Below, piece after piece: positions 20,774-28,916 of a stretch of DNA of 50,701 nucleotides. Each line of letters opens with the position of its first letter. Position 1 is the first letter of the stretch. A program made the position numbers and the translations under genes. The stretch covers positions 1 to 50,701 of IMG/VR virus record IMGVR_UViG_3300050821_009114; one strand, written 5' to 3'. The notes under the pieces are model-generated. The model worked only from the letters and a program-made list of their open reading frames with translations. It was not told the origin of the DNA and did no database searches. The DNA is from a virus.

Positions 20774-20964
20774 GCGCTGCTGGTAACTGGAAAATCAACC
20801 CTTGGGTTGGGGGATACCCCATCTGGTGTGAGTTGTTCTATCGCGGTGAACGCTTAACCCAAGTACGCCATACCGAACTCCGCGATCTAGAATACGCCGT
20901 GAAACGTGCAATCAACGAAGCCAGATCAAACCTACCAGACAACTACAAACACGAAATGGACTGA
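20770..20964 (+). CDS. Small hypothetical protein
   Basis: 64 residues from ATG 20770 (ATGA overlap). Beta-hairpin-like start with aromatics (WKINPWVGGYPIWCELFYRG) and a helix (LRDLEYAVKRAINEARSN). No family was recognised. Confidence 0.65.
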   Translation: MSAAGNWKINPWVGGYPIWCELFYRGERLTQVRHTELRDLEYAVKRAINEARSNLPDNYKHEMD

Positions 20965-20967
20965 GCC

Positions 20968-21222
20968 ATGACCGACGACACCCCTGATGACCTCGACCAC
21001 CTGATGTCCATCGACCCACTCGAACTCTCCACCCTGCCCGGCACCGAAGGTCGGCGGAAGCTCGACCAGATCATCACCTACCAACGCAAGCAACGAACCC
21101 TCCGCGAAGCCGGGGTCAAGCCAAGGAAGGCCAAGTCCGAATCCGCACCGGCGGTTCAGCTATCCGAACTACTCGCGAGTTTGCCAAAGCCAGAGCCAGT
21201 GAAGCCAAAGAGGAGAATGTAA
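20968..21222 (+). CDS. Conserved small phage protein, hypothetical
   Basis: 84 residues. The core SIDPLELSTLPGTEGRRKLDQIITYQRKQR has the x-DP-x-x-L...I-x-x-YQR-x-x-R pattern of short proteins found beside phage exonuclease genes. The C-terminus is Pro/Lys-rich and basic (PKPEPVKPKRRM). Its TAA overlaps the nuclease ATG (TAATG), so the two are coupled; a nuclease-accessory role is inferred. Confidence 0.75.
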   Translation: MTDDTPDDLDHLMSIDPLELSTLPGTEGRRKLDQIITYQRKQRTLREAGVKPRKAKSESAPAVQLSELLASLPKPEPVKPKRRM

Positions 21223-22211
21223 TGCCCGACGAAGCCATGCCAGCCAGCCCGTTCTTACCGGGCACACATATCCAATACGCTTGGGACAGCACCTCCCTCG
21301 GTTATCTCAAAACCTGCCCGCGCCTGTATCAATACCACATGATCGAGGGTTGGATACCCAAGGAAGAATCAATCCACCTTCGCTTCGGAACCGAGTTCCA
21401 TCAAGCCATGCATGATTACGAAATCGCCAAGGCCTCGGGGATGGAGTTCGAAGACGCCGTACGCGAAGTCGTACTCGCCCTGCTATCCCGCATTCAAACC
21501 TGGGACCCGGACCCGACACTGAGGCCGTATTCGCATAAGAATAAGGCCCAGCTATTGTATCTCGTGGTGGCATACATGGACGCCTACCGCGATGACCCTT
21601 GCGAGACCTACATCCTCGACAACGGCCTTCCGGCGGTGGAGTTGAGCTTCAAGTTCCAACTCGACTTCGGTCCACAATCCGAAGCGGCTATATTCGAATT
21701 CGATGAATATGCGGTAAACCGTCATTCCTACCTCCTCTGCGGCCATCTCGACCGTGTCGTCACCTTCTCGTCCGAAATCTTCGTCATGGACTACAAAACC
21801 ACCACCACGACCCCCACCGATTACTACTTCGCCCAATATTCCCCCAATAACCAAATGACCCTCTACACCTTCGCGGGGAAGGTGGTCCTCGACACCGTCG
21901 TATCCGGCGTGATCATCGAGGCCCTACAAGTCACCAACGAAGCCCCGATGAAGTTCACCCGACGGCCGACCTATCGCTCCGACGAAGTCATCGACGAATG
22001 GCTAGACGATCTTGAATACCACCTCGCCAACGCCGAAAGCTTCGCCACGGCCGGATACTGGCCCATGAACGACACCGCTTGCGGAATGTACGGCGGGTGC
22101 CGCTTCCGCGAGGTATGCTCTCGCCCCGCTGCGATCCGCGATCGATTTCTCAAATCCGACTTTATCCAACTCCCGGAGGAAGAACGATGGAATCCACTCC
22201 GAAGCCGATGA
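21222..22211 (+). CDS. PD-(D/E)XK exonuclease with Fe-S cluster (Cas4/RecB-like)
   Basis: 329 residues. SLGYLKTCPRLYQYH supplies the first cluster Cys and the QxxxY-like start of the family. LRFGTEFHQAMHDYE carries the conserved GxxFHxxx His. A mid-domain Asp lies in CGHLDRVV, the catalytic IFVMDYKTTT (D-x-K) near residue 190, and QMTLYTF follows. The last three cluster Cys lie in CGMYGGCRFREVC. This is the exonuclease partner of the recombination system with the Sak4-like ATPase two genes on; it would resect DNA for annealing and repair. The family assignment is strong; polarity is unknown. Confidence 0.9.
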   Translation: MPDEAMPASPFLPGTHIQYAWDSTSLGYLKTCPRLYQYHMIEGWIPKEESIHLRFGTEFHQAMHDYEIAKASGMEFEDAVREVVLALLSRIQTWDPDPTLRPYSHKNKAQLLYLVVAYMDAYRDDPCETYILDNGLPAVELSFKFQLDFGPQSEAAIFEFDEYAVNRHSYLLCGHLDRVVTFSSEIFVMDYKTTTTTPTDYYFAQYSPNNQMTLYTFAGKVVLDTVVSGVIIEALQVTNEAPMKFTRRPTYRSDEVIDEWLDDLEYHLANAESFATAGYWPMNDTACGMYGGCRFREVCSRPAAIRDRFLKSDFIQLPEEERWNPLRSR

Positions 22212-22393
22212 GGGCCGTCCTCCCACTCGGCAAAGGCCGGGTTGTCGCCAAGGACTCGCGCCAGTTCAAAATCGCCATCGGCGGGTCCACCACCATCACC
22301 GTCCAACCGGCGCATATGTCCATGTACGACATCCGCGATGGTGATCTCCTCACCCTCTACACCGAGGTGCTTCTTGCCCCACCACAAGGATAA
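22187..22393 (+). CDS. Small beta-rich hypothetical protein
   Basis: 68 residues from ATG 22187 (GGAGGA 6-10 bases upstream); overlaps the nuclease 3' end by 25 bases. Five or so beta strands (RAVLPLGKGRVVAKDS, QFKIAIGGSTTITVQPAHM) suggest a small barrel. Its position between nuclease and ATPase suggests an accessory of the recombination complex. Confidence 0.7.
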   Translation: MESTPKPMRAVLPLGKGRVVAKDSRQFKIAIGGSTTITVQPAHMSMYDIRDGDLLTLYTEVLLAPPQG

Positions 22394-22396
22394 GCC

Positions 22397-23242
22397 ATGC
22401 CATCCATTGCTGAACACCAATCGAACCTATTCACAAAACTCCTACTACTGGGAGACGCCAAGTCAGGCAAGACAACGTCTCTTGAGTCCCTTGTTAATGC
22501 CGGTTACCTGCTACGTATACTCGATATGGACAACCTACTTGACGGACTCAAAGACAAAGTCATGCGAGATTGTCCCGCCCTTGCCAAGAACGTAGAGTTC
22601 ATCACCCTCCGCGACAAATACAAATCCGGACCCACCGGGCCAATGCTCGATGGTCCTGCCACCGCCTTCATCCGTGCGATGAAGCTGCTCGATAACTGGC
22701 CTGACCTTGGCAAGCCCCGCGATTGGGGCACAGACGTGATCCTAGTCATCGATGGTCTCTCGCGCCTTTGCGATGCAGCCTACGATTACCATCTCTCCAT
22801 CGGCGGCCCCAAAGCCGATGGTCGTGCAGTCTATGGCGCAGCGCAAGACGCGGTGGAGATGGTCCTTGCCAACCTCACCAGCGATAGCTTCCAAACCAAC
22901 GTCATCGTCGTCTGCCATTCCATGTACATGGACCTGCCAGATGGCACGAAGAAGATATTCCCCCAAGGCGTTGGCCAGAAGCTATCCCCGAAGATACCAA
23001 GCTATTTCCCGGTCTACATCCGCTATAAGAACAACGCCGGCAAACGCGTTATCCAAATCGAGTCCGACGTGATGATCGATCTCGCAATGCCCAAACTCGG
23101 CGCATTCGCGGGGAAAACCCTCCCGATCGAAACCGGCCTCGCGACTATCTTCGAAACCCTCCGCGGGAAGCCCGAGCCAAAGAGCGACGCTCCAGCCCCC
23201 GTGACTCCCCGTCCCAAGTCGCTCACCCTTAGACGAGTATAA
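22397..23242 (+). CDS. Sak4-like RecA-fold ATPase (recombinase/mediator)
   Basis: 281 residues. Walker A LLLGDAKSGKTTSLE (about 14-28), a second conserved patch ILDMDNLLDGL, Walker B DVILVIDGLSRL (about 112-123), and a sensor-like VIVVCHSMYMDLPDG. This is the short single-domain RecA-like ATPase seen in phages (Sak4 type, AAA-24/nucleotide-binding). It is placed with an exonuclease and an ssDNA-binding candidate, the usual neighbours of Sak4. It probably promotes strand annealing or SSB-dependent recombination. The basic Pro-rich C-terminus is likely unstructured. Confidence 0.85.
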   Translation: MPSIAEHQSNLFTKLLLLGDAKSGKTTSLESLVNAGYLLRILDMDNLLDGLKDKVMRDCPALAKNVEFITLRDKYKSGPTGPMLDGPATAFIRAMKLLDNWPDLGKPRDWGTDVILVIDGLSRLCDAAYDYHLSIGGPKADGRAVYGAAQDAVEMVLANLTSDSFQTNVIVVCHSMYMDLPDGTKKIFPQGVGQKLSPKIPSYFPVYIRYKNNAGKRVIQIESDVMIDLAMPKLGAFAGKTLPIETGLATIFETLRGKPEPKSDAPAPVTPRPKSLTLRRV

Positions 23243-23246
23243 ACCA

Positions 23247-23702
23247 ATGGCAAATGCACAAACCAACTTTGCAGATATCCTCGACCAGCCTGCTGCTGAT
23301 GTAAAACCGCCCCCGATGCTTCCTGTTGGAACCTATCACACCATCATCCAAGGCCTACCAGAAGCCGGAAAGTCCTCACAGAAGCAGACCGACTTCTTCA
23401 AGTTCACCCATCGGATCGTCGCGGCACTAGACGATGTCGACGAGGATGCCCTCAACGAAGCCTTTCCCGAAGGAGTCAGCGGGAAGACAATCGACAACAC
23501 CCTCTACCTCACCGAGAAGTCCTTGTTCATGCTCACTGACATGATCAAGAACTGCGGCATTGATCTCTCCGGCGGCAAATCCGTCCGCGCCGCGATCGAC
23601 GAGACTCCCAATGCCGAAGTTGGCATTGTGATCAAACACGAGACTTCCCAAGACGGCCAACGGGTCTTCGCCAAGGTCGCACGGACTGTCGCACTCGACT
23701 AA
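23247..23702 (+). CDS. Probable single-stranded DNA-binding protein
   Basis: 151 residues, starting 4 bases after the ATPase stop. Strand-rich (VGTYHTIIQGLPE, KQTDFFKFTHRIV, EVGIVIKHETSQDGQRVFAK) with an acidic insertion (DDVDEDALNEAF); this fits phage OB-fold or DUF669-like replication proteins. Context: immediately after a Sak4-like ATPase, which is usually paired with an SSB. It lacks the classic acidic C-terminal tail of bacterial SSB. Assignment by context and fold-like pattern. Confidence 0.6.
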   Translation: MANAQTNFADILDQPAADVKPPPMLPVGTYHTIIQGLPEAGKSSQKQTDFFKFTHRIVAALDDVDEDALNEAFPEGVSGKTIDNTLYLTEKSLFMLTDMIKNCGIDLSGGKSVRAAIDETPNAEVGIVIKHETSQDGQRVFAKVARTVALD

Positions 23703-23720
23703 CCCTTCCTCCCCCAGACT

Positions 23721-23752
23721 GGATGGTGCGCAAATGCACCATCCGCCTTTTT
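23721..23752 (+). terminator. Rho-independent terminator or attenuator inside the replication operon
   Basis: GGATGGTGC (23721-23729), loop GCAAAT, GCACCATCC (23736-23744): perfect 9-bp stem, then GCC and TTTTT (23748-23752). It lies between the ssDNA-binding gene and the polymerase genes with no new promoter visible, so it probably lowers expression of the downstream genes. The T run leads into the GGAG site of the next gene. Confidence 0.85.
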
Positions 23753-23764
23753 GGAGCCTTCCAC

Positions 23765-24043
23765 ATGCTACAGACCAGATCAATGGCCGAGATACTAACC
23801 ACCATCGACCGCGAGATAACCGAAGAAGCTATCGAATCAACAGTGCCCACCACGGAGAACCGGGATTATTCCTTGAACGTAATCCGCAAGAGTGCGGACG
23901 ACAAAGTCCTCGTCACTTTCGTAGAACAAGAAGGCTATATGATCCTCCGAATCACCAGCGAAGGCAAATCAACCGACTTGATCCTTAACAGCGATCAGAT
24001 CAAGCTACTACTCAGGCAATCCGCGCTGTGGCTAACGCGGTGA
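23765..24043 (+). CDS. Small hypothetical protein before the polymerase genes
   Basis: 92 residues from ATG 23765, with GGAG about 8 bases upstream; an ATG at 23723 lies inside the terminator stem and is unlikely. Helix (TIDREITEEAIESTVPTT), then beta strands (KVLVTFVEQEGYMILRITSE) and a helix (DQIKLLLRQSALWL). TGATG overlap with the next gene. No family was recognised. Confidence 0.65.
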   Translation: MLQTRSMAEILTTIDREITEEAIESTVPTTENRDYSLNVIRKSADDKVLVTFVEQEGYMILRITSEGKSTDLILNSDQIKLLLRQSALWLTR

Positions 24044-25158
24044 TGAGTATGGGTTCTTCCCCTCCGGTATTTTTAGTTGGCGAGGCCATGGGCGAGAACG
24101 AGGTTAAAATCGGCCGCGGGTTCGTAGGGACTTCCGGCGCGGAGCTACTTCGAATGCTCCGCGAGGCTGGCGTGATCACCTTCACCCCTGCGGACCGCGA
24201 TGCCATGTCCCGGTTCTACAAATCCTACGATCCATGGTGCCTTGACGATATCTGGTCCGCGCACCCCGAAGTCATCCGCACCAACGTATTCCAACAACAC
24301 CCACCAGCCAACAAACTCGAATACTTCTGCGGGGCCAAGCCCCTCGGTATCCCCGGCTTCCCCGCGTTGATCAAATCCGGCTACGTTCGAAAGGAACTGA
24401 GCTATGAATTGGACCGACTCGGAGATGAGATTCTGGCGCACGATCCTAATCTTATCGTCTGCCTTGGCAACTCCGCTCTTTGGGCTTTGGCTGGCCGGAC
24501 TGGTGTCACCAAGCTTCGCGGGACAACTTGCGTCAGCACTCATACTGTTGCTGGCTATAAGCTTCTATGTACTTACCATCCTGCTGCGGTCACGCGGCAA
24601 TGGGAACTGAGACCGACCACCATCGCCGATCTCCGCAAGATCAACCACGAGAAGGAATTCCCCGATGTCCGCAGACCGAAGTGCGAAATCTGGACCGAGC
24701 CGGACCTTGAAAACATCGAGAGCTTCATTCAGCAGTTCATCATGGGAACTGAATTACTTTCTGTCGACATTGAGACTAGCGGTTCGCAAATTACATGTAT
24801 TGGATTCGCTCCCCGACCAGACCTCGCACTTGTTGTTCCAATCCATGACTCGCGAGCAAAGAGCGGAAGCTATTGGGAATCTGCGACAGCTGAACGACAG
24901 TGTTGGGAACGTATACGTTCGGTGCTTGAGGATCGATCAATTCCTAAGGTCTTCCAAAACGGGCTTTACGACATCGCATTCCTCTGGCGAGCGTACGGAA
25001 TTGGAGTACTGGGCGCAACGCATGACACAATGCTCCTCCACCACGCGCTCCAGCCGGAAAGCCTTAAAGGCCTAGCGTTCCTTGGGTCGATCTATACGGA
25101 TCACGGACCATGGAAGAGCGAGAGGAACAAGACAGAGACGATAGGAAGAGACAAGTGA
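24043..25158 (+). CDS. Uracil-DNA-glycosylase-like domain plus first part of a 3'-5' exonuclease
   Basis: 371 residues from ATG 24043 (TGATG overlap). Residues about 8-190 resemble family 4/5 uracil-DNA glycosylases: VGEAMGENE, GFVGTSGAELLRML, TNVFQQHPPANK, LIVCLGNSALWAL and CTYHPAAVTRQ. About 235-360 is the DnaQ-like proofreading fold: exo I in LLSVDIETSG and exo II in KVFQNGLYDIAFL. The third exonuclease motif is missing here and is found in the next frame. A UDG-like domain joined to a family A polymerase is known from a few phages such as SPO1. Frame ends after 49 bases of overlap with the polymerase ORF. Confidence 0.8.
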   Translation: MSMGSSPPVFLVGEAMGENEVKIGRGFVGTSGAELLRMLREAGVITFTPADRDAMSRFYKSYDPWCLDDIWSAHPEVIRTNVFQQHPPANKLEYFCGAKPLGIPGFPALIKSGYVRKELSYELDRLGDEILAHDPNLIVCLGNSALWALAGRTGVTKLRGTTCVSTHTVAGYKLLCTYHPAAVTRQWELRPTTIADLRKINHEKEFPDVRRPKCEIWTEPDLENIESFIQQFIMGTELLSVDIETSGSQITCIGFAPRPDLALVVPIHDSRAKSGSYWESATAERQCWERIRSVLEDRSIPKVFQNGLYDIAFLWRAYGIGVLGATHDTMLLHHALQPESLKGLAFLGSIYTDHGPWKSERNKTETIGRDK

Positions 25159-26660
25159 GGATAATCCGAACCGATGAAACCCGCCCGAACACCATCGACA
25201 CCCAGCAAGAGCGAGACTGGGTCTACAACGGACTGGACTGTTGTGTTACTCTTGAAGTTCTCGGAGCCATCCTCCCGCAGTTGGACGATCACACTGCCGC
25301 TACCTACCGATTTGCTCGGGCTTTGCAAGGGCCGACCTTGGAGATGCGATTGCGGGGCGTACTGGTGGATGAGCGACGTAAGCAGGAGGTTATCGAAGAG
25401 TTCTACGACCACATAGATCGGCTTGAGCAGCAGCTAGACGAGATCGTCCTCGACGGTGTCGGTCTTCACACCTTCAACTGGCGCAGCAACCCCGACCTGC
25501 ATAATCTCTTCTACAACCATCTCCAAATTCCCCCGGTCCGCAAGCAGGGCAAGCCCACCGTCAACCGCGAAGCTCTCGAGAAGATGGAAGTCTACCTCAT
25601 CGCCAAACCAATCATCACCCACCTCACCGCGATGCGGGACCTGCACGCCAAGATCAAAATGCTCAAAACAGGAATCGACCCCGATGGACGAATGCGAACT
25701 TCGTATAATATTGCTGGCACTAGCACTGGCCGCTTTAGCTCTAGCTATAGCGAGTTCGGCACCGGGGGAAATCTGCAGAATGTGGAAGAGTCATTGCGAT
25801 CGATATTCATCGCGGACCCTGGATACAAGTTCGCAAAGTTCGACGCCAAGTCCGGGGAGAGCTATTGCGTTGGCGCGATTGAATGGAATCTATTTAAAGA
25901 TGGGAGATACTTAGATGCGGTGGAGTCAGGAGACGTGCATACAGCTGTTGCAAGAATCTGTTGGCCGAATCTTGGATGGACGGGTGAGCTTAACCGGGAT
26001 AAACATATCGCCGAACGACCATACTATCGTCATTACACTTACCGATTCATGTGCAAGAAACTCGGCCACGGATCAAACTACGGAGGCCAGCCCAAGACCC
26101 TCGCCGGACAAGCCAAGCTCCCCGAGACCGTTGTCAGAGACTTCCAGCCTAAGTACTTTACTGCTTTCCCTTCACATATTCGATGGCACGGCTGGGTGGA
26201 CACTCAACTTCGAACAAGTGGGAATCTTGTCACGCTTACTGGACGCAAGAGGTGGTTCTTTGGACGTAGAAATGACCCATCTACATTCCGGGAGGCGGTG
26301 GCGTATGACCCTCAGGGAAGTCTCGCCGATATTGTAAACCGCGCCATGCTCCGCATCTGGCGCAAGCGGACGGCGGTCCTGATGATGCAAGACCACGATG
26401 CCTTAACCTTTATGTATCCAGAGGAACTCGAAGATGAAATCATCCCGGCAATCCAGCGCGATCTCATCGAACCCATCCCCCTCCAGCACGGGCGAACCCT
26501 CGCCATTCCGTATGACTGTAAAGTAGGCTGGAACAAGGGCGATTACAGTGACAGCAACCCTGACGGCCTTAAAGAATATCAAGGAAGCGACCAACGGACA
26601 CGCACTCCGCAAGTGTCGATCTTGGATCGAATCATTCATCGAAGCAACATCAGCGCTTGA
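25110..26660 (+). CDS. Family A DNA polymerase (with exo III motif)
   Basis: 516 residues from ATG 25110, which has no clear ribosome site. Residues about 30-48 carry the exo III motif (DWVYNGLDCCVTLEV). Polymerase: TSTGRFSSSYSEFGTGGNLQN, motif A KFAKFDAKSGESY, motif B RFMCKKLGHGSNYGG (R...K......YG), motif C MMQDHDALTF (HDA where HDE is usual) and the common end KVGWNKGD. It replicates the phage genome. It lies at -1 relative to the upstream gene, whose exonuclease motifs it completes, so the two may form one frameshift product or a two-chain enzyme. The last 113 bases also code, in another frame, for the start of the helicase. Confidence 0.9.
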   Translation: MEEREEQDRDDRKRQVRIIRTDETRPNTIDTQQERDWVYNGLDCCVTLEVLGAILPQLDDHTAATYRFARALQGPTLEMRLRGVLVDERRKQEVIEEFYDHIDRLEQQLDEIVLDGVGLHTFNWRSNPDLHNLFYNHLQIPPVRKQGKPTVNREALEKMEVYLIAKPIITHLTAMRDLHAKIKMLKTGIDPDGRMRTSYNIAGTSTGRFSSSYSEFGTGGNLQNVEESLRSIFIADPGYKFAKFDAKSGESYCVGAIEWNLFKDGRYLDAVESGDVHTAVARICWPNLGWTGELNRDKHIAERPYYRHYTYRFMCKKLGHGSNYGGQPKTLAGQAKLPETVVRDFQPKYFTAFPSHIRWHGWVDTQLRTSGNLVTLTGRKRWFFGRRNDPSTFREAVAYDPQGSLADIVNRAMLRIWRKRTAVLMMQDHDALTFMYPEELEDEIIPAIQRDLIEPIPLQHGRTLAIPYDCKVGWNKGDYSDSNPDGLKEYQGSDQRTRTPQVSILDRIIHRSNISA

Positions 26661-27810
26661 GAGCCCACTATTGTTCCGCAAGTGGGCTGCGATCTCGGCT
26701 GTGTCTGCCGCGGTGGAGCAGCGGGTGTGGGTGATATCTGGCGGTGAGCGGCTTCATCCGAATATCTATTGCTTCCTCGTGGCCCATCCCGGGGTGGGCA
26801 AGACCCGATCGATACGGGCCGCGAAGAGGTATTACCTTGAGATAGAAGAGCCGCTACCGGCACCGACATCCATGAGTGCCTCGTCGATGATCGATGCGGT
26901 GGCCAAATCCCGTCGAAAGGTGATCTTCCGCGACTCGACCCAACAGGAATACAACACCCTCTACATCACCGCGGATGAACTCTCCGCGTTCATGCACAAG
27001 TACGACGAAGAAGCCACCGGCGTACTCTCCGACTTCTACGATCCGCAACCCTACGGCCAAACCCGACGCGGGAATGAACTCAATATCAAAATCAAATCCC
27101 CGCAGATCAACCTCATCTGCGGTTCAACCCCCTCGACGCTTCTCAAATACATGCCCGAGACCGCATGGGACCAAGGCTTCATGTCCCGCGTGATCATGGT
27201 CTTCTCAGACGAAAGGCAAATCGGCGATGACTTCGCTACGGTGGATACCAGCCTCAATCCTGATCTCATTCATGACCTACGGTCTATTTCTGGCTTGGTG
27301 GGACCATTCGAGGTCACCCCGGACTACCGCAAGGCTGTCGACAACTGGCGAGCCTTACGAGAGCCACCGCTTCCAACCCATCCAAAGCTCATCCACTACG
27401 CTACCCGTCGAAGGGTCCATTTGTACAAACTGTCGATGGTTTCCGCAATTGACCGAAGCGATGTGCTCATGCTCACCGTCGACGACTTTAATCGTGCCCT
27501 TGGATGGCTTATCGAAGCCGAAGCAACAATGCCTGATATCTTTAAAGCCGGTGCGGGAAATGCTGACGCGAGAGCAATGGACGAAATCTATCATTACGTG
27601 CTTACAATGGGAGCCAGAGGACCGGTAGCGGAGCGGAAGATAGTCAACTTCGCCAAGGAGCATATCCCACTGCATTCGATCGAGCGCGTGGTAGGGGTGA
27701 TGGAACGCTCGGGGCAACTGGTCGCGGTGGGCTTGGACAAAAGAACAGGACTCCGGATGTATCGCGCCGGAGTCCCTGAGGTTGACGTAGACGGGAACTT
27801 GCTTCAGTAG
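26548..27810 (+). CDS. DUF3987-like replicative helicase
   Basis: 420 residues. It opens with CRSWIESFIEATSALESP and FRKWAAISAVSAAVEQRVWV, then Walker A VAHPGVGKTRSIRAA (about 78-92), Walker B-like LYITADELSAF with the catalytic Glu, a sensor in INLICGSTPSTLL, an Arg-containing GFMSRVIMVFSDE, and a C-terminal winged-helix-like part (VGVMERSGQLVAVGLDKRTG). This layout matches DUF3987-type helicases that serve phage replication without a separate DnaB. GTG start at 26548 is the only start before the conserved region. No primase zinc motif was seen; the phage may use the host primase. Confidence 0.8.
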   Translation: MTATLTALKNIKEATNGHALRKCRSWIESFIEATSALESPLLFRKWAAISAVSAAVEQRVWVISGGERLHPNIYCFLVAHPGVGKTRSIRAAKRYYLEIEEPLPAPTSMSASSMIDAVAKSRRKVIFRDSTQQEYNTLYITADELSAFMHKYDEEATGVLSDFYDPQPYGQTRRGNELNIKIKSPQINLICGSTPSTLLKYMPETAWDQGFMSRVIMVFSDERQIGDDFATVDTSLNPDLIHDLRSISGLVGPFEVTPDYRKAVDNWRALREPPLPTHPKLIHYATRRRVHLYKLSMVSAIDRSDVLMLTVDDFNRALGWLIEAEATMPDIFKAGAGNADARAMDEIYHYVLTMGARGPVAERKIVNFAKEHIPLHSIERVVGVMERSGQLVAVGLDKRTGLRMYRAGVPEVDVDGNLLQ

Positions 27811-27890
27811 CCGAGTAGCAGGGCGAACGTTACAACCAGCACCACCCCTACTGATATCAATATCAGCACCGATTGCCAGCTTTGGAACAT
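27804..27890 (-). CDS. 28-residue membrane peptide, last late gene
   Basis: ATG 27890 shares a base with the TGA of the upstream gene (TGATG). The product MFQSWQSVLILISVGVVLVV plus TFALLLGY is one transmembrane helix with a short N-terminus. Its 3' end overlaps the convergent helicase gene by 7 bases. Position at the end of the lysis-related membrane genes suggests a holin-like or envelope-acting peptide. Confidence 0.5.
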   Translation of the reverse strand: MFQSWQSVLILISVGVVLVVTFALLLGY

Positions 27891-28192
27891 CACGCTGCCG
27901 GGGGTGTCGCGGGTGGATTTGCCGCGGTGGCAATCCCTTGAGCTTCGGTGTTGATCGCATCCAACGCAGCCTGTTGCGCCGGGGTCAACCCAGCCGTAGG
28001 CATCGCGGCGATCTTTGCCAGCAGGTTCGTCACACCGGTCTGAATCAAATCAAGCGATGCCTTAATCGCAGCTAGTTCGTCATCAACTGCGGCCATCATA
28101 GCCTCCTGTTTCGCGAGAATGAGGTTCAAGGTCTTCCGAATATCCTGGGGAACCTCATCCCAAGATACATGGTGGTTGATGGTGATTGCCAT
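27890..28192 (-). CDS. Coiled-coil hypothetical protein
   Basis: 100 residues. N-terminal strand (ITINHHVSWDEVP), then a long helix (AVDDELAAIKASLDLIQTGVTNLL) and a Pro/Ala-rich end (LTPAQQAALDAIN...PPATPPAA). Such short helical proteins with a VTNLLAKIA-type helix are common near phage lysis genes; role unknown. The 64 bases upstream (28193-28256) hold no convincing gene. Confidence 0.7.
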   Translation of the reverse strand: MAITINHHVSWDEVPQDIRKTLNLILAKQEAMMAAVDDELAAIKASLDLIQTGVTNLLAKIAAMPTAGLTPAQQAALDAINTEAQGIATAANPPATPPAA

Positions 28193-28256
28193 TCAGCATC
28201 CCCTACATATATCCATCGGCGGTGGTGCGGCCGGAGGCAACGCGTCGAACTGCGAC

Positions 28257-28502
28257 TCACCTTGGAAAGTGCATCAGGCCACCCCCAGAGCCGAGGAGGC
28301 AGGCGAGTAGGGCGAAGATGATATAGACACAGAGTATCGCAACGATCGCCCAGAGAATGATGTTGATGATCCGACCCACGATGGGAATGCCGATCATCCC
28401 GGTGAGGAACGGGACTAACAGCTTGATGATCGACACAATCGCGATGACCACGATGAGCCAGATGCATAGCTGTTCGATGAAGCCTAATGATAAACAAGAC
28501 AT
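28257..28502 (-). CDS. Small membrane protein, holin-like
   Basis: 81 residues with two or three hydrophobic segments: IEQLCIWLIVVIAIVSIIKL (about 9-28), LTGMIGIPIVGRIINII (33-49) and AIVAILCVYIIFALLACL (51-69), with few charges. Close to the lysozyme gene, so a holin-like role is plausible, though another candidate (28917-29270) is nearby. Confidence 0.65.
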   Translation of the reverse strand: MSCLSLGFIEQLCIWLIVVIAIVSIIKLLVPFLTGMIGIPIVGRIINIILWAIVAILCVYIIFALLACLLGSGGGLMHFPR

Positions 28503-28513
28503 ATCAACTCTCC

Positions 28514-28909
28514 TTAGTGTCCGTTCCGCAATAGCAACGCGAGCAATAGAATCACCATCGTTGCCATTGCAACTGCGGTGCTAATCACCGCACTAATCGC
28601 TCCGTACCCTTGCCTCTTGCCAGTATCGCGGGCGGATAGTTCAGCAAGCGCAAGCTGTATAACCTCAATCCGTTTGTCCTGGGCAACAATTCGATCCGCG
28701 AGCGCCTGATGCTGAACGCTATACTCAGCCCGCGGAAGCATAGTATTTGACAGATCAGATACCATCCCACGGAACTCGTTGACAGTATGGAATCGATTGG
28801 TGATCTGCTGTTCTGCTTTAACAATGGCCTGATCAGCGGCAACGAACCGCTGATCAACGTACCTCTTCAGAGTGTCGAACGTCCAGCCAAGTTCATTTCC
28901 TTCTACCAT
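28514..28909 (-). CDS. Coiled-coil protein with C-terminal membrane anchor
   Basis: 131 residues. Helical DTLKRYVDQRFVAADQAIVK, then VNEFRGMVSDLSNTMLPRAEY and a coiled-coil (ADRIVAQDKRIEVIQLALAE), ending with one transmembrane helix (ISAVISTAVAMATMVILLLA). This tail-anchored design recurs in lysis regions of tailed phages; function not established. It may act as a spanin-like or antiholin-like component; inference. Confidence 0.7.
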   Translation of the reverse strand: MVEGNELGWTFDTLKRYVDQRFVAADQAIVKAEQQITNRFHTVNEFRGMVSDLSNTMLPRAEYSVQHQALADRIVAQDKRIEVIQLALAELSARDTGKRQGYGAISAVISTAVAMATMVILLLALLLRNGH

Positions 28910-28916
28910 TTTCCAC

